Below, piece after piece: positions 19,885 through 24,138 of a stretch of DNA of 24,138 bases. Origin of the DNA: a virus; IMG/VR virus record IMGVR_UViG_3300037847_001863, positions 1-24,138 of that record; one strand, given 5' to 3'. Positions within the stretch are counted from its first letter, which is position 1; every line of letters starts with the position of its first letter. Position numbers and translations under genes: made by a program. The notes below the pieces were generated by a model, which was not told the origin of the DNA, did not search any database, and was given only the letters and a program-made list of their open reading frames with translations.

Positions 19885-22160
19885 TATGCTCTTTTCACTC
19901 CATAAACTGTTAAATTAACTTTGTGTGCACCATCTCCACCTGCAAATAGTAATTGGAAACCATTACAAGTGTTTGCCTGTGTGTCATTCAAATATCCATG
20001 ACCTATGGCTATCCTTGATGAACCATTGCTACCCTCTCCACCTAACATATACACTACTGATGGTGATACTTCTCCTTTAGAGTCGTTAGCATCAGAATCC
20101 CAACGACCACCTGCACCATTGTTAAAATACAACCAGCCATTCATTGGGTCTTTTGTTCCATTAGTTTGTTGTTGAACAAGTGTAATTTTATCTTCTGCTG
20201 TTGTAGTAATTCTTTTTTCTGAATTGCTGCTTGTTAAACCTAAAGTGGTTTGTCTGTAGTCTGAATTCGTAAGAGCAGAACCATCGTCTAAAAATCTCAT
20301 TTGAATATCTCCAGCCATGTGTTGTGAGATAGCATGAATAATTACATAGTAATTATCATAAGTAGAATCAAATCCAGTAAAAGAATACGAAGTTATAGTA
20401 CCACTAGCATTATATTCATTGACTGCACTTATGACTGCTAGTCCACCACCCCCACCAGGTGTTGCAAATTTTAATCCTGTAGCTGTAGAACTATCAGCAG
20501 TTAAAACTTGGTCGTTACTTCCAACAGCAAGTGCAGATGGGTTTCCTGAACCATCGCCAACTAAAATACTACCTTTGGTTGATAAATCTACTGCCGAAAC
20601 AGCACTTGTGCCATTACCGATTAATACACCATTTGCTGTAAGTGAAGTAGCTCCTGTGCCACCACTACCTACTGCAAGAGTTGCTGATAATCCAGCAGCA
20701 GTACCTGATGTATTTTGATTTCCAGCACTATTAACTCCTGGTAAATCTATATTGCCAGTTCCGTCAAAACTAACACCACCTATATTTCGTGCAGTCTCTA
20801 ATGCAGTAGCTGTAGCTGCATTTCCAGTACATGAACCTGAACTACCTGATGTATTTCCTGTTACATTTCCAGTTATATTTCCTGCAAATGTTCCTGATAA
20901 AACATCTGTATTAGAGTTAAAAGTTAAACCACTTGCAGTTTTAGGGCCTAAATCACCTGTAGCTGCTGTTACGAATAATGGAAAACATGAAGTATCGGTT
21001 GATTCATCTGCAACTGTAATTGCTGTAGGAGTTGGAGCAGATACTGCTGCCCATTTCATACCTGTAGCTTCTGAGCTATCTGCTGTTAATACATGAGTAT
21101 TAGTTCCTATAGATAATGCTGATGGGTTACCACTTCCATCACCTGCAATCAAATGTCCTTTGGTAGACATATCAACAGCACTTATTGCTGATGAGCCATT
21201 ACCTACTAAAATTCCATTTGCAGTTAAACTTGTTGCACCTGTACCACCACTTCCTACAGCTAGGGTTGCAGAAAGACCTGCTGCTGTTCCACTTGTATTT
21301 TGGTTACCTGCTGAGTTTACACCAGGCAAGTCAATATTAGCTGTACCATCAAAAGATACACCACCAATATTTCTTGCAGTTGCTAAAGCTGTTGCTGTTG
21401 CTGCATTACCTGTGGTTGAACCTGATGTGCCACTCACATTACCTGTAACATTTCCTGTAATGTTTCCTGAAAAAGTTCCTGACAATACATCTGTATTTGA
21501 ATTAAAAGTCAATCCTGATGCTGTCTTTGGACCTAAATCCCCAGTCGCTGCTGTTGTAAACAAGGGAAAACAAGTAGTGTCTGAGGATTCATCTGCGACA
21601 GTAATTGCAGTTGGTACATAACTTGATGATGCTTTACCATCTAATTGTGATTGAATGGAAGATGATACACCATCTAAATATCCTATTTCTGTAGACGTTA
21701 CTGCTGAAACACTTACATCTCCACTACCATCAGAAACCAATGCTCTTGATGCAGTTAAGTTTTCCATTTTAGAAAATGCTATTGCTGCACTAGTGTTTAC
21801 ATCTGCATTAACAATAACTCCTGTGCCAATAGCTGCTGTACCTGTAGTGCCTATAGATATATCGCCTGAAATAACAACAGGGTTAAAATTAGTTCCATCA
21901 GCTATCAATGCAGCACCACTGGTATTGGTAGCCATAAATAAATCATCGCCTGAAATTGTTACATCGCCACTAAATGTAGCATTTCCTGATACAGTTAATG
22001 CACCTGAAGATGTAATAGTAGTTGCAGTTAAATCAGGCATATTAGCTGCAATATTACCTAGTGTTACTTTTAAATTAGAACTAGACTGAACGATAGGAAA
22101 TACTGCACTACTCAATGGTGTCGTGGTTGCTGTAAAATCTGTTATTTTCTTAGTTGCCAT
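19884..22160 (-). CDS. Tail fibre with internal tandem duplication
   Basis: A 758-aa fibre rich in Thr, Ser, Gly, Ala and Asn. It starts with a short attachment part (MATKKITDFTATTTPLSSAV), continues with shaft elements (SGALTVSGNATFSGDVTISG, TEIGYLDGVSSSIQSQLDGK), then two copies of a 195-residue block (184-378 and 379-569) that include GGTGATSLTANG and TFNSNTDVLSGTF. The C-terminal 185 residues (GTITSYSFTGFDSTYDNYYV onward) have a compact beta fold likely to bind the receptor. No peptidase or chaperone domain was seen. It is coupled to the 92-aa gene (TAATG). Confidence 0.85.
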   Translation of the reverse strand: MATKKITDFTATTTPLSSAVFPIVQSSSNLKVTLGNIAANMPDLTATTITSSGALTVSGNATFSGDVTISGDDLFMATNTSGAALIADGTNFNPVVISGDISIGTTGTAAIGTGVIVNADVNTSAAIAFSKMENLTASRALVSDGSGDVSVSAVTSTEIGYLDGVSSSIQSQLDGKASSSYVPTAITVADESSDTTCFPLFTTAATGDLGPKTASGLTFNSNTDVLSGTFSGNITGNVTGNVSGTSGSTTGNAATATALATARNIGGVSFDGTANIDLPGVNSAGNQNTSGTAAGLSATLAVGSGGTGATSLTANGILVGNGSSAISAVDMSTKGHLIAGDGSGNPSALSIGTNTHVLTADSSEATGMKWAAVSAPTPTAITVADESTDTSCFPLFVTAATGDLGPKTASGLTFNSNTDVLSGTFAGNITGNVTGNTSGSSGSCTGNAATATALETARNIGGVSFDGTGNIDLPGVNSAGNQNTSGTAAGLSATLAVGSGGTGATSLTANGVLIGNGTSAVSAVDLSTKGSILVGDGSGNPSALAVGSNDQVLTADSSTATGLKFATPGGGGGLAVISAVNEYNASGTITSYSFTGFDSTYDNYYVIIHAISQHMAGDIQMRFLDDGSALTNSDYRQTTLGLTSSNSEKRITTTAEDKITLVQQQTNGTKDPMNGWLYFNNGAGGRWDSDANDSKGEVSPSVVYMLGGEGSNGSSRIAIGHGYLNDTQANTCNGFQLLFAGGDGAHKVNLTVYGVKRA
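20454..21611 (-). repeat. Tandem duplication inside the tail fibre gene
   Basis: Two adjacent copies, 21611-21027 and 21026-20454, with a period of 585 bases (195 codons). I count roughly 85% identical residues. At DNA level they have drifted: over the 21 identical residues from GPKTASGLTF to VLSGTF, 12 codons use a different synonym. So the block is an old, protein-conserved duplication. Confidence 0.85.
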
Positions 22161-22370
22161 TTATTGTATTGTCCAAGTCGTTGTTGAAGGTTCAGATACA
22201 TCTTGCCAGTTACCAGGTGCTATATCTGTTTTATCTTCTTGTTGTATTAATTCACCATTTTCTGTTTCTATCAAAAACAAATTGTCTTCTGTTTCGATAT
22301 AACCTTGTGCTGTTTCAGGTACAGTAGTCCAAGAAGTGCTACTAGTGCTTACAGTTGTCCATGTAGTCAT
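22161..22370 (-). CDS. Trp-Thr-rich small virion protein, 69 aa
   Basis: A 69-aa acidic protein with short repeated WT elements, TTWTTVS near the start, TSWTTVPE and then WQDVSEPSTTTWTIQ at the end. Such W-T/W-x-x-V repeats occur in small phage structural proteins next to fibre genes. No enzyme motif. It directly precedes the large fibre gene and overlaps the adaptor-like gene (TAATG at 22370), so it may decorate the neck or help attach fibres. Confidence 0.7.
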   Translation of the reverse strand: MTTWTTVSTSSTSWTTVPETAQGYIETEDNLFLIETENGELIQQEDKTDIAPGNWQDVSEPSTTTWTIQ

Positions 22371-22996
22371 TAGTAAGCTCCATAGTCAATTCTTGTGGTT
22401 GGTGCTACTCCTGAATGTCGGTCTCTTTCGTTAGATCGTATAATATCATCTTTGGCTCTATCATATAAAGTAGACCAAGTTTGTAATCTTTTATCGTTGT
22501 ATAAATAAGGTTCTGCTTCAACTAATGCACCATAAAGATAAGCATCAGGGTGAAAAGTAAGCATATCATTAGTTGTGTTAGAGTCAGATAAAGCTGTAAA
22601 GTATTTAAAATACAACATTTCTATTTCGTAAACCCCATCAGGTATTGGTCTTAGTTGAAAGTTATTACCAATAATAGAATATGCTTTTGGTTTACCTGTA
22701 TTGCTACCACCTCTAACTCTATCCATTTGTTCAGGTGTCATATATTCTAATGCTGTTTTAGGATCAGTATTGAGCTGTATATTCCTCATAGCTATAAAAT
22801 TATCAGGTAAAGAATAATATTCAGTATCTGCTATTGTGTTTGCAGTTACTCTTGTTTCCATTCTTCTAATCTTAAAATCCCTTCTGTGCCTTGCTTCTGC
22901 AAGTGCAATAAATTCAGGAATTCTGTCATCTAAATCAGTTCTGTCTAACCAATTAGATATTGCTGTTTTTAATTCTGAATAAGTTGTAATTGCCAT
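22370..22996 (-). CDS. Head-tail adaptor protein (SU10/P22-gp4-like)
   Basis: A 208-aa protein that fits the adaptor that sits under the portal and links head to tail in podoviruses. Residues about 15-50 contain NWLDRTDLDDRIPEFIALAE and ARHRRDFKIRRME, the helical core; YYSLPDNFIAMRNIQLN (59-75) and FQLRPIPDGVYEIEMLYFKY (about 112-131) are the beta parts; YLYGALVEAEPYLYND closes the bundle. The order of these elements agrees with SU10-type adaptors. It is coupled on both sides. Confidence 0.75.
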   Translation of the reverse strand: MAITTYSELKTAISNWLDRTDLDDRIPEFIALAEARHRRDFKIRRMETRVTANTIADTEYYSLPDNFIAMRNIQLNTDPKTALEYMTPEQMDRVRGGSNTGKPKAYSIIGNNFQLRPIPDGVYEIEMLYFKYFTALSDSNTTNDMLTFHPDAYLYGALVEAEPYLYNDKRLQTWSTLYDRAKDDIIRSNERDRHSGVAPTTRIDYGAY

Positions 22997-23295
22997 TATA
23001 TCCTTCTATTAGTTGTTTTTAAGTACCTATATTCAGGACTATTTATTAATTTTCTAACCCCTTCTTTGTGATTAGGATTAAACAAATCAACCCCATACTT
23101 ATTCTTCCATTCGTAATACACAGTCATAGGAATCCTTGCAGATAACCTAAACTCATCTTTTATGTGATGATCTTCCTGTTGTAGTTTCTTGTTAGAATCA
23201 ATAAGGGGTTGTATGTTTTCGATATGTTCGATAGCCATTTCTTTCGTTGGTTCATGCCAATGAAAGATTTGTTTATCATCGAGTTTTCTTCTCAT
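22996..23295 (-). CDS. Hypothetical protein, 99 aa, between head and tail genes
   Basis: A 99-aa basic protein without a recognised fold. It has a His-rich start (KQIFHWHEPTKEMAIEHIEN), a central helix, and YYEWKNKYGVDLFNPNHKEG before a basic tail ending TTNRRI. It lies between the adaptor-like gene and a small beta-rich protein, overlapping both (ATGA at 23292, TAATG at 22996). A minor structural or assembly role is guessed. Confidence 0.65.
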   Translation of the reverse strand: MRRKLDDKQIFHWHEPTKEMAIEHIENIQPLIDSNKKLQQEDHHIKDEFRLSARIPMTVYYEWKNKYGVDLFNPNHKEGVRKLINSPEYRYLKTTNRRI

Positions 23296-23579
23296 TCACT
23301 TAACTCGTCAATGTAGAGATTTGCTGTAGAACTAGCTACAATTGCTGCGATTTTCATACCACCATCAATCTTAAAAATTTCTTCATTATTAGCTCCAAGA
23401 TAAGTTGAGCTAGTGGTTGCAGTAGGATTAGCACCAAATGCAATATGTACTCCATTAGTGTCAGATATAACTCTTACATATTCTGTACTTGCATTAGTTG
23501 CTGCTGTTTGTTGAGAACCAGTATTTACAGTTCTCTTTATTGTGTTAGTAACTCGCAAACCATAATTTACTGATGCCAT
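23292..23579 (-). CDS. Small beta-rich virion protein, 95 aa
   Basis: A 95-aa protein with Thr/Ser/Asn-rich beta strands (TNTIKRTVNTGSQQ, TEYVRVISDTNGVHIAFGAN, GGMKIAAIVASSTANLYI). The layout is like a small capsid decoration or neck protein. An optimal AGGAG lies seven bases before the ATG. Its pair at 23582-23929 has a similar style, so they may form a decoration set. Role is inferred from fold and position. Confidence 0.65.
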   Translation of the reverse strand: MASVNYGLRVTNTIKRTVNTGSQQTAATNASTEYVRVISDTNGVHIAFGANPTATTSSTYLGANNEEIFKIDGGMKIAAIVASSTANLYIDELSE

Positions 23580-23581
23580 GT

Positions 23582-23929
23582 TTATCTCCTAATTACAAAT
23601 GTAACTAATAATTTTTTAGCACCTGTAGAACCACCATCGGTAATCATTTCAATAGTGCCATCTTCTTCAACTCTATTAGCTGCTGTTGGCTCTGCTGAGT
23701 CTACAGTACCTGCTGCTGATCCTGAATGTGCAACTGTTATGCCACCACCTGTTACAGCAGTACCACCAATTTCGAAACTAATCGCAGCATTGCCACCACT
23801 TATAGCTCCTTGTAATGCAGTAATAATTTTAATAATTTTACCACCATCAGGTACAGCTACAAATGTGCTTGATGCAGTAGAAATATCTTCTATTTCTCCT
23901 GTTAAAAAATAATCGTTTAATGTTCTCAT
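23582..23929 (-). CDS. Small beta-rich virion protein, 115 aa
   Basis: A 115-aa protein with a helical start (MRTLNDYFLTGEIED) and Gly/Thr/Ala-rich beta strands (GGKIIKIITALQGAISGGNA, GTAVTGGGITVAHSGSA). It resembles small decoration or head-completion proteins near a capsid gene. A TTG at 23947 continues the frame, but the ATG at 23929 has GGAG eight bases upstream and is preferred. It is the first late gene in the window; the capsid gene probably lies to the right. Confidence 0.65.
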   Translation of the reverse strand: MRTLNDYFLTGEIEDISTASSTFVAVPDGGKIIKIITALQGAISGGNAAISFEIGGTAVTGGGITVAHSGSAAGTVDSAEPTAANRVEEDGTIEMITDGGSTGAKKLLVTFVIRR

Positions 23930-23997
23930 TAAAGTTCTCCATGTCAATAACCCTCGTTCCGAAGCGATACCTTCTTCAAGGTCATTATTAAATGTAT

Positions 23998-24063
23998 CTA
24001 GATTTTAGTAGCAGAGCAAACCCTATTGCTTTTACAAGACTTACACATTTGATGCTACTAAAA
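23998..24063 (-). other. Structured leader with an 11-bp stem and a 16-codon cysteine-rich reading frame
   Basis: TTTTAGTAGCA (24003-24013) and TGCTACTAAAA (24053-24063) form a perfect 11-bp stem. Inside, AGCAA/TTGCT (24015-24019, 24026-24030) can form a second stem. The same strand holds a 16-codon frame (24048 to 23998), MCKSCKSNRVCSATKI, with CxxC spacing and a third cysteine. There is no ribosome site, so translation is doubtful; the RNA fold is the firmer observation. Confidence 0.4.
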
Positions 24064-24105
24064 AGGTGGGGGAGTCAAAAACTTTGGAGTGAAAAAAACT
24101 CCCCC
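24060..24105 (-). terminator. Terminator upstream of the late genes in this window
   Basis: On the minus strand GGGGGAGT (24098-24105) pairs with ACTCCCCC (24068-24075), followed by ACC and five T (24060-24064). The loop is 22 bases. It probably ends, fully or in part, a transcript from the gene to the right, plausibly the capsid gene. The stem also contains a single copy of the GGGGGA...AAAAACTTT unit of modules A and B. Confidence 0.6.
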
Positions 24106-24138
24106 TAACATATATATGAGGATATATGAAATTTATTA

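Noticed and set aside
20419-22089. Long plus-strand frames rich in Val, Pro and Ala opposite the tail fibre gene
   Set aside because: They mirror the biased Thr/Ser/Gly codons of the fibre on the minus strand, repeat with its duplication, and lack start signals.
23960-23986. A 13-codon leader peptide before the first late gene in the window
   Set aside because: A short frame with no ribosome site; such frames are common by chance.
24003-24063. A tRNA gene in the 11-bp stem element
   Set aside because: It is about 61 bases, has no T-arm GTTCRA sequence, no D-arm GG and no CCA-like end on either strand.

Overview
The window is an AT-rich stretch of a tailed-phage genome, most likely a podovirus-like phage of a marine alphaproteobacterium. 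The phage assignment rests on a long, tightly overlapped late operon of tail fibre, collar-fibre, adaptor-like, ejection-type, holin-like and small-terminase-like genes, preceded by recombination and replication genes. The host guess is inference: E. coli-like TTGACA/TATAAT promoters, frequent AGGAG ribosome sites, low GC, and protein families I associate with marine HMO-2011/pelagiphage-type viruses. No portal, major capsid, large terminase, DNA polymerase, RNA polymerase or integrase lies in the window, so it is a fragment.

Layout. (1) 1-358: non-coding control region with two promoters, a probable small-RNA gene and a repeat module. (2) 359-1149, minus strand: three small early genes. (3) 1150-1662: non-coding, with the promoter of that operon, a 16-bp sequence identical to bacterial-chromosome parS, a second copy of the repeat module, and the terminator of the next operon. 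(4) 3717 to 1663, minus strand: recombination operon led by a protein joining a DUF1071-type single-strand annealing domain to a YqaJ/lambda-type exonuclease, followed by a newly found 48-aa gene, an 87-aa protein with an SSB-like acidic tail and a basic helical protein. (5) 3718-3857: back-to-back promoters whose -35 boxes form one palindrome. (6) 3858-6292, plus strand: replication and nucleic-acid genes (helicase-loader-like, PD-(D/E)XK-like, Ref-like HNH, DnaJ-type zinc finger). (7) 6367-6615: one stand-alone gene with its own promoter, leader hairpin and terminator. (8) 23929 to 6654, minus strand: late operon of virion genes, then membrane/exported genes and a small-terminase-like gene.

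How it fits together. Regions 3 to 6 look like an early switch: one palindrome could control both the recombination and the replication operon, and related TTGACA promoters drive the other early units. Late genes run leftward, order roughly head decoration, adaptor, fibres, tail structure, internal/ejection proteins, holin-like, basic proteins, exported proteins, small terminase. Stops and starts overlap by 1-4 bases at most junctions, so translation is probably coupled.

The most unusual element is the non-coding 1.15-1.4 kb segment: a parS-identical site beside GGGGGA repeats bounded by CCCTAGCT boxes, with a second such repeat module 1 kb away and no ParB gene visible. Other leads are the fused annealase-exonuclease, a promoter-plus-terminator small RNA gene, a 9-mer repeated seven times only in the first 6 kb, an exported-protein cluster with a hidden lipoprotein gene and no visible endolysin, and a tail-fibre duplication whose protein is conserved while its codons have diverged.
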